Source: Lactifluus volemus
Taxonomy: Eukaryota > Basidiomycota > Agaricomycetes > Russulales > Russulaceae
Direction: 5' to 3'
Assembly: GCA_022376515.1 (NCBI GenBank)
Contig: WTXI01000033.1
Location: forward strand, 186,001 to 250,000
DNA: 64,000 nucleotides
Shown: positions 1-12,134 of the stretch, one piece after another
Position numbering within the stretch: the first letter of the stretch is position 1
How the letters are laid out: each line of letters starts with the position of its first letter
Program-made: the position numbers and the translations under genes
The notes under the pieces: model-generated
Seen by the model: the letters and a program-made list of their open reading frames with translations, nothing else
What the model was told of the DNA's origin: nothing
Database searches by the model: none

Positions 1-1939
1 GCCATGATTCTACATGACTCTGGAGTCTGTCAGGATCTCAAACTGAGATAGTTTTGAAGACAGCCAAGCAACTCACGTTTGGCGACGACGATGCGAGGTT
101 GGGGCCGATTTTGGGTGAGCGCACGTGGTAGGGGAAGCGTATGAGGTGGCGCAAGATGGTGGAAAGGTGCCCTCTCAGTGTCTCCCATTTCCTTTTGCAT
201 CTCCTGCTGAACTGCCTGAGCGAAATAATGGAGATGGTGCGGCAACGAGGGGCAAGTGCAAGTCGACAGCAAATAAAAGTACTAACCCTCAAAGACCCCC
301 TTGGAAACTGCCCCGCATCCCAGCAGCACCTATCACGGAGCCTCCATCCCTGATGTGGTGTTGGCCCTCCGACAACTGTTGAAAGTAGCTCACCACCGGC
401 CACCCCTGGGTGCTCGTCAGCAGGTACAATCTCATTCGACTTTGGCCCACTCGCATCGATTTCATCACAAGAAGGAGTTCATCGGAGTTCATGAGAAAGC
501 GGGATCGCCGGATGCAGACATCGGCCGCTGGGAGACAGAATCGGCCGTGAGCGGGTTCTTACGTTTCTTTACGTTTCTGGAAAAAGGCAAGGTTTTGGGA
601 AACGGTAAGGGCGCGTCCGTATTTGCAACAAGGGACTCTGCTCATGCTCCGGGACGAATTCATGGCCTGACCCCAAAAATCATGATTTTCAATGTATGTT
701 TGACCTCAGCGCTCACTGGCAGCGGTGGGGGCATATCACAGTAAACGTCATCTCCATTAGTTGTTCGGGCCTCGCGTTTTCTGATCGTCAAGAGGGACAG
801 CGTTATCGCACGGAGTTCAGGGCGCCGCCTCGAGAAGTAGATCATAAACTGAAAATTAGAAAGTCTACTGGCCAGTCCGGGTCCAAATGTCCAGCAGCTG
901 TGCTCCCGGCCAGCCATCACTTCACGTCATTTTAGCTTTGAGGCCAGCCACTAGCGTGGACTTCACGTTATTGACGGAGGAGTGTACGTTTCAAACAGGG
1001 TCAGGCCCACAAGGACGTCGGGTGACGTTAGTGGCGAAAGCCCGTTATATGGCAGCGGCAGCGAGGTGGGCACCTCGGCAGTAGCAGACGGAGAGGTGAC
1101 ACGAGGGCAAGCGAATTGCGGGCCAGGCAACACGGAGGATGGGAGGGCAGAGAGGATTCAGAGCCAGTGCCAGTGCAGGCTCTAGACAGATGGAGCGCCT
1201 GCCAGCGTGAACGAGGTGGACTGCACAACTAGCGAAATGGAAGGCGCGTTCACAGGAGGTCTCAGCTACGCTGGCCACCAAAAAAGGAAGTGGGATTGGT
1301 GTCGGATCAGCACGCTACAAGCCCTACTGTACAATTAGCTATAGTACTGACATGTCTGCACCAACAGTAGTGAATTCAAACACATTCCAAATGGGTACAA
1401 CGGTAACTTGAATATCTTCAAGATATTAATAATTATAAATTCGTGCCTTTCAATTTTTCATACTAAATTTGAACTTCCATTGGACCCACTTGCTCTGTAG
1501 TATATATGGACTCAGAAATGCAAAAAGGTCGAGAGAAATCAAAGTAGTTCTACAGAACTTACTAACGGTTAGCCGTCAGTGACCAGGGTGGCGTCCGAGT
1601 CCGAGTTCTGGAATAGTAAGTTACGTAATGATGTTGGGCGTCCCTAACTTGGCCATCTCGCGATCGCATCAGTTCATAGCCTTAGCGCGCTCAGAGACAT
1701 CATCCCTTGCTCAAAGGGTATACAACTTATAATACCCAATAATATGCCGTGCAACAGAGTCTGTCACCGATCCTCGATCATTCCTCGCATTTATGGCTCA
1801 CCCTGAGGCTGTTTACCCAGTCGTCTACCTATCGGGTATCTCGGATGTACAATCCGCTGGCAGATCCACTTCACGTTTCTGCGCATTACTAGACACAGTG
1901 GATGCTTAATCAAATTTCTTCTAAGCCCCAGCCTTTCGC
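1..1939. other. Unit 1 leader, no convincing gene
   Basis: About 1.9 kb upstream of the cupredoxin gene. Short ORFs occur on both strands, but none keeps a single frame through all six units and none has a recognisable domain. A short direct repeat (tacgtttctt/tacgtttctg) lies near 560-580 and is conserved in every unit. On the minus strand a possible intron (GTTAGT...CTCAG) and a short open exon lie at about 40-290, which could be the remnant of a reverse-strand gene. The last few hundred bases are probably the cupredoxin promoter. Confidence 0.5.
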
Positions 1940-1948
1940 TATAAATAT
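1940..1948 (+). promoter_or_regulatory. TATA box of cupredoxin gene, unit 1
   Basis: TATAAATAT stands about 95 bases before the cupredoxin ATG and is followed by a pyrimidine-rich leader (repeated ctttt/gtctttt) ending in acaaacATG. The same box and spacing occur in all six units, which supports it as the core promoter. Confidence 0.7.
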
Positions 1949-2042
1949 CCTCTGGTCGACAGATGCTGGCTGTACGAACTTGAACCCCCTTCTCCTATTC
2001 TAAAGTCCAGTTGTCTTTTGTCTTTTCGTCTTTTTTACAAAC

Positions 2043-2911
2043 ATGTTTTTCCGATCTCTGGCCTTGCTCAGCACAGTCGCAGCTCTCTTCTCTTCAAACC
2101 TTGCCGTGTCCGCTTACCCAACTACCAGTGGTAAAGTATGGCATGTCACCGTTGGCAACGCCACTGGTGGGACCATCTTCAACCCTAATTACATTGTTAG
2201 CAAATGTTTCCACTTCACTCACACCTACTCGCTCTGACCATATCTTGTCCAGAATGCGTCACCCGGAGATAGGGTCGAGTTCACTTTCAATCCAAGAACC
2301 ACTCTGTGACCCAGTCCTCATTTGCGAATCCATGCACCCACCTCAACAATGGATTCGATGCTGGCTTGTACGTTCACCCCTTTCCAGACCTTCTCGGAGC
2401 TTGTTGTATATTGACAGGATCTGCATAGCCACCCCGTAGCTAATGCCTCCTCCTGGGATCTCCCGACATTCTCGATCACCGTGAACGACGTACGAATCCA
2501 CTTACTTTCTTTCAGGTCTCTCCATGACTAATTTTATCCCATTTATACTACTAGACTCAACCTGTCTGGGTTTATTGTCGGCAAGCGGAGAACACGGCTG
2601 GGAGCCACTGCGGCAAAGGAATGGTGTTCGGGCTGAATCCTGGAGCAGAAGGGTCAAATAACTCGTTCTCACTCTTCCAGCAGGCTGCGTTGAAAATTGG
2701 ACAGCAGTTGGTCGCGTCCGCCTCTTCAGCCAGCGTAGCATCGACTGCCAGTTCTACACATACGACAACTCAGGCTGCTGCAAGCTCAAGCAAGAGCTGG
2801 AGTGACCATTACGATAGCTGGAACCACGAGGACGACGAGGACGACGACAGCTGGAGCTACGATGACGATGATAGCTACGACAACGACCACAAGTGGAGGA
2901 GGGACTATTGA
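2043..2911 (+). pseudogene. Secreted serine-rich cupredoxin, unit 1 (one-base frameshift)
   Basis: Four exons are deduced: 2043-2195, 2253-2367, 2429-2489 and 2555-2911, with GT...AG introns of 57-65 nt. The product would be a secreted single-domain cupredoxin: signal peptide (residues 1-24, ending VSA), the NHSVTQ His, the PVWVYC Cys, the SHCGKGM His and Met copper ligands, and a Ser/Ala linker leading to an acidic Asp/Tyr/Ser tail. Compared with units 2-6 one base is missing at about 2291-2293 (caatccaagaacc), which shifts exon 2 into a TGA soon after. This may be a true lesion or a sequencing deletion in an A run, because everything downstream is otherwise intact. Copper binding is inferred from the family; substrate or role is unknown. 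Confidence 0.8.
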
Positions 2912-3634
2912 ACGTCTCAAGGTTCCGTTCCTTTCTTTAGGAATTATTTTCGGTTTCATGCCATGACACGAACAGTTTATTGATACGGGTCTTAATCATA
3001 CTTCAGGACATTTATTTATTCATCAGGCTCAACCCTGAGTTGAACCTGATCGTAATAAACGCTAATGGACATTGTTACGATTTTACGACGTAGCCATTAT
3101 AATAATGCGGACACTTTACTTTTTACTACATGTTGTCAGCAGAGTGCTCGACCGATGCATAGGCACCCCCTAAGAGTGTAAAGGAGGCTGGTGCCAAAAA
3201 CCAAAACCTGAACAATGAACATTGTCAGGTTTCTTGTGTTCCCGTAAGCTCTACCCTAATGAGGTCTTGACATTAGCATCTCCGCTGCCGAATTGACGAC
3301 AATCAACCGCTTTGTGATCAAGTTAGGTCATCTGTCGTGGTGCTTGTGCAGTGGATGGCTGTGACACATGGGACATGTCAGTCGAGTTTAAGAGGGCCAA
3401 TAAGCTGAGCATCAAGTCCCACGCTGAGAAAGTGTATCATGAGCTCCGAGTCCCTTCCGCCCATCTCACCGACTTCGCATCCGGCCGATTCCGGCGACTC
3501 GGAAATGGTCGCAGGAATGAAACCACGTGACTCTCTAGGGATCGCGTAAGTTACCGCGTAAGTTACCGTACCACCTGCCAGTGCAGGTCCTGCACCGGCG
3601 ACGCCATCATCTAACTCTAGCCTCTAATGTGGCA
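2912..3634. other. Spacer between cupredoxin and DUF6535 genes, unit 1
   Basis: This spacer holds the cupredoxin 3' end and the DUF6535 promoter. An imperfect inverted repeat (atcaggctcaac / gttgaacctgat, loop cctga) lies at 3022-3050, directly followed by AATAAA at 3054-3059, a plausible poly(A) signal in this unit only. The rest is non-coding. This unit and unit 4 have the long form of the spacer (with the aatgaacattgtcagg segment); units 2 and 3 have a shorter form. A short direct repeat, cgtaagttac, occurs twice near 3545-3565, just upstream of the DUF6535 start. Confidence 0.5.
3022..3050. repeat. 3' hairpin after cupredoxin gene
   Basis: Arms of 12 bases with one mismatch and a 5-base loop. 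The core AGGCTCAAC-cctga-GTTGAGCCT recurs at 12253-12275, 23594-23616 and 32050-32072 and in units 5 and 6, about 100-150 bases after the stop codon. It may be an mRNA 3'-end structure. Confidence 0.6.
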
Positions 3635-6355
3635 ATGTCCCAACCTACTAACCGAGTCATCGACGTAGAGGACAATGCAAGGGAGAGAGTAGAGACAAGT
3701 ACGTCACGGTCATCCCCAGGCCATTTTCTTTTCCTAACTTCATTTTTCTCATGGCCCACAGACGGAGATACCAATGTCCCTCAATCAGCACAACGTCAAC
3801 CATCACAGGATCAGTCCAACTTTTCCGATGGATCGGGTCCACTGTTCAACATGTACGTAGAGAGGGCCGAGAAAGAGGACAAGGATCTGGCCGATCGATG
3901 GCAGAAGGACGCAGACGGTCTCCTTATCTTTGTTAGTCTTCATATCAGTCTCCGCACAGTGAGTGTAGTGATAATGAAATTCATAGACCGGACTATTCTC
4001 TGCTGCAGTTGCAGCATTGGGCGCGGTGTCGATCCAAGACTTGAGGCCAAATCCACAGGATACCACCGCATTCTATGTCGGACAGATCTACCAGCTACTC
4101 GCTGACCCGAACATATCCCGTACATCCATTCTTGCAACTCCAGCTCAACCTCCCCATTCTCTCCACCAACATATGCAATCTGGGTCAATTCATTATGGTT
4201 CCTGAGCTTGGCCATCAGCCTTACATGTGCTCTTTTGGCGACTTTGTTACAACAGTGGGCGCGCCGGTATATCACAGTCACTCACCTACCACGGTACAGT
4301 CCACACAAGCGAGCACGGATCCGTGCTTTTTTTGCAGATGGGGTAGAAAGGCTTCATCTTCCTCGGGCGGTCGAAACATTGCCCACATTGCTACATCTTT
4401 CCCTATTCCTCTTCTTTTTCGGTCTCCTGATCTTCTTATTCAACATCAATCACACTGCCTTCAGTCTCGTTGCTTGGTGGATCGGACTTTCTGGAGGACT
4501 ATACGGATGTATCACGTTGATGCCGATCTTCTGTCACGACAGCCCGTATTATGCACCTCTTTCTTCGACAGCTTGGTTCCTATATAATGGAATTCTTTAT
4601 GGTGTCGTCAATTTCTGGTATATCTGCTACATATGCTACTCCGGTATTTCAAGTTATCATTACTTCAGCCCCATAACCCACAACCGCATTTTCAACCTGT
4701 ACAACACCTATCGCGACCGGACCCTGTGGGGTATAGTGGAGACAGCTCAAGAAACCGCAAGGAAATCATCAACGAAAATCGACGAACATATTTTGAAATG
4801 GATATTCGACTCTCTAGACGAAGATCGCGAAATGGAACAGTTCTGCGAGGGCATCCCTGGCTTCTGTAGCTCAAGAGTGGTCAATGAGCCTAAAGAAGTC
4901 CTTACTAAACTGGATGTGATGGCTTTGAACTCGGTTTTCCGTGGATTCCTGGGTCGTACTTGCTCATCTAGTTTGCTCTCTGAGAGAGAGAAAGAGAGGC
5001 GGATCATACTCTGCATGAAGGCCGTCGATGAACTTGACCTTCCATTCCCAGGTTTAAGGGTCTTTTCGACATATTCGGACGAAGACGACATGGATCAAGT
5101 GTTTCAGTTCGTTCAAATGGGGCACTCACTCAGAAGCCGATGCTGTAGCAGCGATCACCGAACCTCTCTCCCTGCGCAATCGATGGTTGCGGGGGTCATT
5201 GCAAGTGTACCAGAGCGCGATGACCGTTGGAAGGCCCTCGTTAAGGCTCACTTGAGCATATCGGATGATGTTCTCCAGGACTACCTCGCACATGGTGACA
5301 GCGTGTTACTTGCCAACCTGATCTACTTCATCCGCCAGTACTACTATCTGGGCGGCTTCATCGACCCTGACCGTATCGTGAGAATTATTTCCAAATTCGA
5401 CATTCAAAATACCCTTCCTGGATTGAGGCACGACTTCTGTGCCTTGTGGAACGAAATCACTCGAGAAGCGCACCGTCACGGTGACGATAATCGGTCCTAT
5501 ATGCTTTCTACTCGTATTCTCGAACCCATTCGGCATGTTTATATCTCATTACATCAAGGCACCGATTCTGCCCCGACAGCCTTCGATGCTGACACTTCTG
5601 ATTTCTCTGACATTCTCCGCTGGGCATCCTCGTACCCATTGTGCAAAATTCCTGATCATCATCCTACCATCACTTCACCCTCTTCCCACAACCTCGAAGC
5701 CATTCGGAACTGCAACACTCCTACAGCTCCTGACGTAACCCCAGATTATAGCCGCATACATCTCAAAGAACACGCATCTCGGCACGATAACCATTCTCCA
5801 CCAGTTAGTGAACGTCATGACGATGCTATTGCTACACCCGACCTAGCCACTGCCGAAACTCACGCTGATACCCCAATTATCTCGCCCGTGGCCAACTCAG
5901 AGTCTCATTCTCGACCCGCCACGGCAGCTTCAACAACACATTCTCCGTCGTCCCCCACCCTCCCATCTAATAGTACCGTCGCTCCGCAGTACAACACACT
6001 GGAAGATTTTGATCTTGTCCCTGATTCGATTGTACCCGAGATTCCACCATCATCTTCGTCACCGTCAGTTCCCAGTGACACCCTTCCTGTGGACCCATTG
6101 ACATTTCCCATACCACAAATTGACCAAATCATCTCTCGACCGGCGCAAAGCTCGCTCTCAGAAATCCCTTCCATGACAGCTCCACAGCGGGAGACCTTCG
6201 TATCACAACCAGAGTTGGCATCGATTGATGCACGGTTGAATGCCGATGACAATTCTCGGACTCGAGAGCTTTCTAGTATCGTGGACTCGGAGGCCTTGCA
6301 ACAGCCAGACGAGCAAGCGTTGCCCGTCCGTGACATGGCCTTCGATCCTGTGTGA
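3635..6355 (+). pseudogene. DUF6535 membrane protein, unit 1 (frameshifted)
   Basis: Exon 1 is 3635-3698, exon 2 is 3762-3931 and exon 3 is 3987-6355, with introns ending cccacag and tcatag. The start MSQPTNR is shared by all units. The DUF6535 signature is seen as ERAEKEDKDLADRWQKDAD, then a membrane segment and QDLRPNPQDTTAFY. Exon 3 lacks one C at about 4151-4155 (cctccccattc, against five Cs in units 2 and 5), so translation stops shortly after; the second half is open from 4208 to the stop at 6353. The intact paralogue in unit 2 is described more fully there. The break is a homopolymer deletion and may be a sequencing error. Confidence 0.85.
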
Positions 6356-7208
6356 GCGTTATCGAGTCGCAAGTTGACGTGGATGTGATGACGGGATTAG
6401 GTATTTGTAAGTTGATTTGTCTCTGAGAGCTTTATCAAAGTTCAATGTGACTGCAGACATCGATGATGATTGTGAATTCAGCTTGACCAAAATTGACATG
6501 CCTATAAAGTAGGTAGTTCGGTATGTTACGGATATGATGTTTAATTTTGGGCTCAACAACGGCTGGTTCAATTTGGAACTCCCCACTAATGCATCTGTAT
6601 GATTCTCTATACTTGTCTTGTTACTTTGTTGCCAGTTTCGTGCCTGCCGGCCTCGATATATTCAAGAGATTGGGTAGACAATGCCCAAATGAATTGCACA
6701 AAGCTTTTGTCTTTGCACAGAACTCGTTCAAATACTGACGCTGGTCAGGAGGAGGTATTCCTGGCGAAGGTGATCGTAAATTTCAATATAACGAGGAAAG
6801 ACGAATCACCCTTTTCCCGAACTCCCCGGTAGGAAGGTCAGATGACTCTGAGACACCAGCGTGTTGGCTGGTTAGATATAAGATCAGCTAGTGATATCTG
6901 TATCGATACAGAAATGTAGTACTACGCTTTTTGATATAATCACGCTGTGGTTCCTTCGGATCTTTGTTTTCATCAGAGAGCGAGGATATACATACTACTA
7001 GGATGACGAACTTGACTGATCAACAAAACACCCCCCAGGTAGCGGATCAAGAAGAGCGATAAAAAAGTTGATGATAGAGATATCACTCGGCTCATCATTT
7101 GTTCTCGGATTCAGGGTCATGTCCGAGTCGGTACTAGTACTTAGTTTCCCAACCCGAAATCAGTAACCTCTCGTCCCCTGCCAGATGTAACTCAAATTTG
7201 GCCAAGAA
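6356..7208. other. Tail of unit 1, proximal part
   Basis: This region follows the DUF6535 stop and contains a well-formed intron-like segment (gtaagttg...gactgcag, about 6407-6457). The reading frame after it is conserved in units 2-5 (see the entry at 50336), but here it meets TAG at about 6509. No other gene is supported. Confidence 0.4.
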
Positions 7209-7210
7209 TA

Positions 7211-7823
7211 CTATGGTGTCTGGTCCACTCGGCGCAGACTCACTCGGCGGTCACGATTTTGTCACAGCTTACCTTAACAGACGTTTCGATCTCCGCTTAG
7301 TTGTATGGGGGGGGGCTAAGTGAGGAGTGCACGCGTGATTGCCATCGAAAAGTTATCTTTGGATGACATAGTAATGTTTTCAAGGCTGAAAGAATGTGAG
7401 TTGTTTGTTAAGGAGGGAATTGGTATTGAAGTTCTGAGTCTGTGGGAGGTGCAGTGGCTTTGCAGCTGCTCGGGTAGTCCTTTCCTACTCTTGGCATGTC
7501 GTCCGACGCCTGTACTTGCCCCACGTTGTGCAATTTCATAACTGTCAGTGTATTCAACTTCCGACCCGGCATTGAAATGGCAGGTGACAGATTTGCGTGA
7601 TGGAACCATATTTGGGATGCTCATCACTGATGACATTCTACCACCACTGTTATTCCATATCTTGCTATCTTTCAGGTTGTAATAAAATTTTATGAATAAG
7701 GTGCTATTGTAGTTCCAAGGATCATTCATTATTAGCTCTGGTTTGAGGTACAGAGCCTTATCAGTTGTTATCGCCGACTGTACCGGAAACTCAGCCACCC
7801 GCCGAGTGGACCAGACACCATAG
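7211..7823. mobile_element. TA-flanked MITE (Tc1/mariner-like)
   Basis: A 613-bp insertion present only in unit 1. Its ends are perfect inverted repeats of 24 bases (7211-7234 and 7800-7823, beginning CTATGGTGTCTGGTCC). The flanking target dinucleotide TA is duplicated (7209-7210, 7824-7825); the empty site in units 2-5 reads caagaaTAtac. Terminal repeats plus TA duplication fit a non-autonomous Tc1/mariner-type element. No transposase is seen. The minus strand is open across nearly the whole element (7316-7870 including flank) without a recognised domain, so it may carry captured coding sequence. Confidence 0.85.
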
Positions 7824-7825
7824 TA

Positions 7826-8783
7826 TACGAAATCGATAGAATCGACCCTTACTTCACCCACTGTGCTCAATCAGATGAGCACCAAGCTGACACCGCTGCC
7901 TCGAGCAGGAGCAAAAATGACTGGCCCTCGGAGCCATGCTGCCCTGGTGCGCTAGGCGATGAGAATATCTCAGGGTCGACTGTGCCATTACCCAACCATC
8001 CTTGATATCGATACTGCATCGGATCAACTCCGGCGCACGAATCGCCGCAGGGATGTGCGTGACGTCGCCTGTGATGCTCGCATAGCGGAACGTCGACGCG
8101 GACAGGAGCGCAGTCGAGGACGTATCAGCGATTCAAGAGTGTCCCATTCGCTTGCTGAAAGTACAGAAATGTTGTTTTCCTTTTTTTTTTCTCCACGAGT
8201 TCAGTTTGAAAGAACAAAGAATGGCACACCAGGTGGAACTTCCATATGACATGGCCCTCGCGCTGTGAGATCATCATGGGTAGCGTGGAAATAGGGGAGA
8301 CAGGGACAGCCTGAAAACACAAACTTGAGAAGGCTCTTGACGCGGAACGACCGTACGGCTAGGTTCCCGTCCACCGAACCCTTATCCGCAACACTACGTG
8401 GGGGGTACCAATAGTCTGAATACACACTACCGTGGCGAACCACCGTCGTAGTCAATTTCCATCGTCCAATAGGTCCTCCGTGACAATGTGTCCGATTGTA
8501 GAGTAGTAGGTGTGGATGGCCCAAGTGCCATAGAACGAGGCACGCGCAAGGGACCGCTAGCTTGGCATCGACGGCCTTGGCCGGCCAATCGTGTCCTCAC
8601 TATGTTGCCGCCAGTCCGGTGTCGCACCGGTCAAACTCGCGGCATTGATTAGTAATACTTTCCCATCTCAAACGAGTCGCGCGTGTTGAGTCAAGTACTG
8701 TAGACGTCGCGTTGAAGTTATTCTGACCTGTTCATGAATGATTTCCATTGTTTTTCTACCTTTCCTCCTTGTCCCCACATGGA
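7826..8783. other. Tail of unit 1, distal part
   Basis: This region contains the counterpart of the small plus-strand ORF seen in units 2, 3 and 5, here interrupted by TAG at about 7953 (gcgctaggcg). The remainder up to the unit border is non-coding and carries the border hairpin at 8607-8643. Confidence 0.4.
8607..8643. repeat. Nested hairpin near unit border
   Basis: Outer arms gccgccagt / actcgcggc (8 of 9 pair) enclose a second near-perfect hairpin, ccggtg-tcg-caccgg. The unit 3/4 counterpart has perfect 9-base outer arms (28426-28434 and 28454-28462). The LINE and A-tailed insertions of other units lie at or next to this structure. Confidence 0.65.
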
Positions 8784-11174
8784 GCCATAATTCTACATGA
8801 CTCTGGAGTCTGTTAGGATCTCAAACTGAGATAGTTATGAAGACAGCCAAGCAGCTCAAGCTTGAGCTTCACCCCTCAATGGTGGATGGACGCCTCCGAG
8901 TCGTTCATCAAGTTGCCCTATTTATGGCCTTAGCAGCTGTAACTGTATTCCATCACAGGGACGACACCACCTCGACCAATGAAGCCAGTTGCATCAGCCT
9001 ATGCCGGAGGCTAATGCAGTGATCTTGACATCTGATCAATCAGCTTGTGCAGCTCCCGCGTTCACCAATTCATACATTCATTTCCCGGATCTTCATGGAA
9101 GTGGCTATGGGCCTATGGCACTGTCGCATATTCACACCACTACTACCAACCCTCAGATTCGCAACTGAATGTCCCAGGGTTCCTTTGAAAGTGTGCAGAA
9201 TGCCGCCAGTTCTTCTGACGACGATGATGCGGGGGTTTCACCGATTTTGGGTGAGCGCGCGTGGTAGAGGAAGCGTATGAGGTGGCGCGAGATGGTAGAA
9301 AGGTGCCCTCTCAGTGTCTCCCATTTCCTTTTGCACCTCCTGCTGAACTGCCTGACCAAAATAGTGGAGATGGTGCGGCAACCCCAAACATGAGGGGCAA
9401 GTACAAGTCGACAGCAAATAAAGTACTAACCCTCAAAGACCCCCTTGGAAACTGCCCCGCATCCCAGCAGCACCTACTACAGAACCTCCATCCCTGATAT
9501 GTGGTGTTGGCCCTCTGACAACTGTGAAAAGCAGCACACCACCGGCCACCCATGGGTGCGGACAATCTCATTCGACCTTGGCCCCCTCGCATGTGACGTT
9601 CGAACCACACTTGACCCATGCAATGATAGGTTCACCTGGGAGTAATATCCCGCCTGTCTGCACATGACCTCGATTTCATCACGAAAAGGAGTTCATCCAT
9701 CGGAGTTCATGAGAAAGCGGGATCGACGGATGCAGATATCGGCCGCTGGGAGACGGTGTCGGCGGTGAGCGGGTTCTTACGTTTCTTTACGTTTCTGGAA
9801 AAAGGCAAGGTTTTGGGAAACGGTAAGGGCGCGTCCGTATTTGCAACAAGGGACTCTGCTCATACTCCGGGACGAATCCATGGCCTGACCCCAAAAATCA
9901 TGAGTTTTAATGTATGTTTGACCTCAGCGCTCACTGGCAGCGGTGGGGGCATATCGCACTAAACGTCATCTCCATTAGTTGTTCGGGCCTCGCGTTTTCT
10001 GAACGTCAAGAGGGATGGCGTTATCGCACGGGGTTCAGGGCGCCGCCTCGAGAAGTAGATCATAAACTGAAAATTAGAAAGTCTACTGGCCAGTCCGGGT
10101 CCAAATGTCCAGCAGCTGTGCTCCCGGCCAGCCATCACTTCACGTCATTTTAGCCTTGAGGCCAGCCACTAGCGTGGACTTCACGTTATTGACGGAGGAG
10201 TATACGTTTCAAGCAGGGTCAGGCCCACAAGGACGTCGGGTGACGTTAGTGGCGAAAGCCCGTGATATGGCAGCGGCAGCGAGGTGGGCACCTCGGCAGT
10301 AGCAGACGTAGAGATGACGAGGGCAAGCGAATTGCGGGCCAGGCAACACGGAGGATGGGAGGGCAGAGAGGATTCAGAGCCGGATCCAGTGCAGGTCCTA
10401 GACAGATGAAACGCCTGCCAGTATGAACGAGGTGGACTGCACACTAGCGAAATGGAAGGCGCGTTCACAGGAGGTCTCAGCTACGCTGGGCACCAAAAAA
10501 GGAAGCGGGACTGGCGTCGGATCAGCGCTACAAGCGCTACAATTAGCTATAGCTAGACGTGTCTGCACCTACAGTAGTGAAGTCAAATACTTTCTAAATG
10601 GGTACAACGGTAACTTGAATATCTTCATGTTGTCACGGTCATAGCTTAGTCAATCTTAATTATAAATTTCGTATGTCTCACTTTCTCATACTAAATTTGA
10701 CTAAATCGAACGTCCAATGGACTCTCTTGCTCTGTAATTTATAAAGGCTCAGAAATGCAAAAAGGTCGAGAGAAATCAAAGTAGTTCTACAGAACTTACG
10801 GTTAGCCGTCGGGTGGCGTCCGAGTCCGAGTTCGAGATAGTAAGTTACGTAATATGATGTTTTGCGTCCCTAACTCGGCCATCTCGCGATCGCATCAATT
10901 CATAGCCATAGAGCGCTCAGACAGACTTGGCGACATCATCCCTTGCTCAAAGGGTATACAACTTATAATACCCAATAATATGCCGTGCACCAGAGTCTGT
11001 CACCTATCCTCGATCATTCCTCGCATTTATGGCTCACCTGAGGCTGTTTACGCAGTAGTCTACCTATCGGGTATCTCGGATGTACAATCCGCTGGCAGAT
11101 CCACTTCACGTTTCTGCACATTACTAGACACAGTGGATGCTTAATCAAATTTCTTCTAAGCCCCAGCATCTCGC
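8784..11174. other. Unit 2 leader, no convincing gene
   Basis: Same organisation as the unit 1 leader. Short ORFs on both strands are conserved only because the DNA is conserved; indels between units do not respect one frame. No domain is recognised. Confidence 0.5.
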
Positions 11175-11183
11175 TATAAATAT
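11175..11183 (+). promoter_or_regulatory. TATA box of cupredoxin gene, unit 2
   Basis: TATAAATAT about 94 bases upstream of the ATG at 11277, followed by the pyrimidine-rich leader common to all units. Confidence 0.7.
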
Positions 11184-11276
11184 CCTCTGGTCAACAGATG
11201 CTAGTTGTAGGAACCTAACCCCCTTCTCCTATTCTAAAGTCCAGTTGTCTTTTGTCTTTTCATCTTTTTTACAAAC

Positions 11277-12134
11277 ATGTTTTTCCGTTCTCTGGCCTTG
11301 CTCAGCACAGTCGCGGCTCTCTTCTCTTCAAACCTTGCCGTTTCCGCTTACCCCACTACCAGTGGTAAAGTAAGGCATGTCACCGTTGGCAACGCCACTG
11401 GTGGGACCATCTTCAACCCTAATTACATTGTTAGCAAATGTTTCCACTTCACTCATACCTACTCGCTCTGACCATATCTTGTTCAGAATGCGTCACCCGG
11501 AGATAGGGTCGAGTTCACTTTCAATCCAAAGAACCACTCCGTGACACAATCCTCATTTGCGAATCCATGCACGCACCTCAGCAATGGATTCGACGCTGGC
11601 TTGTACGTTCACCCCTTCCCAGACATTCTCGGATCTCGTTGTATATTGACGGGATCTGCATAGCCACCCCGTAGCTAATGCCTCCTCCTGGGATCTCCCA
11701 ACGTTCTCTATCACCGTGAACGACGTACGAATCCACTTACTTTCTTTCAGGTCTCTCCATGACTAATTTTATCCCATTTATACTACTAGACTCAACCTGT
11801 CTGGGTTTATTGTCGGCAAGCGGAGAACACGGCTGGGAGCCACTGCGGCAAAGGAATGGTGTTCGGGCTGAATCCTGGAGCAGAAGGGTCAAATAACTCG
11901 TTCTCACTCTTCCAGCAGACTGCATTGAAAATTGGACAGCAGTTGGTCGCGTCCGCCTCTTCGGCCAGCGTAGCATCGACTGCCAGTGCTACACATACGA
12001 TAACTCAGGCTGCTGCAAGCTCAAGCAAAAGCTGGAGTGACCATTATGATAGCTGGAACCACGACGACGACAGCTGGAGCTATGATGACGATGATAGCTA
12101 CGACAACGACTACAAGTGGAGGAGGGATTATTGA
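11277..12134 (+). CDS. Secreted serine-rich cupredoxin, unit 2 (intact)
   Basis: Exons 11277-11429, 11487-11602, 11664-11724 and 11790-12134 splice to an open frame of 224 codons. Residues 1-24 form a signal peptide (hydrophobic LALLSTVAALF, cleavage after VSA). Residues about 30-139 form a cupredoxin fold with likely type-1 copper ligands His68 (NHSVTQ), Cys118 (VWVYC), His128 and Met133 (SHCGKGM); Cys79 and Cys129 can form a disulfide. The FDAGF and GMVFGLNP motifs are typical of fungal extracellular serine-rich cupredoxins. The rest is a Ser/Ala/Thr linker and an acidic tail with repeated Asp, Ser, Trp and Tyr; this copy has the shortest acidic run. The intron 2 acceptor was chosen at catag (11663) because the nearer acceptor in other copies breaks the frame. 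Substrate and role are unknown; an extracellular location is inferred. Confidence 0.88.

Larger units (their letters stand above)
1..8783 (+). repeat. Tandem array unit 1 (5' end cut by window)
   Basis: This is the first of six head-to-tail repeat units. The border is set at the motif gccat-attctacatgactctgg, which recurs at 8784, 18346, 28608, 40507 and 55540. The order inside is leader, cupredoxin gene, spacer, DUF6535 gene and tail. Without its MITE the unit is about 8.2 kb, slightly shorter than the others. It shares leader variants with unit 4 (for example the sequence after 'aacttgaatatcttca' near 1420) rather than with units 2, 3, 5 and 6. Its cupredoxin and DUF6535 genes each have a one-base frameshift. 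Confidence 0.93.

Noticed and set aside
38..403. Minus-strand ORFs in the leader of each unit
   Set aside because: They overlap each other in several frames and are broken differently in each unit. A possible intron is visible, but no consistent protein or domain emerges.
4075..4587. Alternative-frame ORFs across the DUF6535 membrane region
   Set aside because: These are shadows of the membrane-protein frame; similar shadows appear in every unit and lack DUF6535 motifs.
5905..6372. Minus-strand ORFs of 150-180 codons opposite the DUF6535 C-terminal region
   Set aside because: They mirror the Ser/Pro/Thr-rich coding strand, whose composition leaves the antisense frame free of stops; no domain is present.
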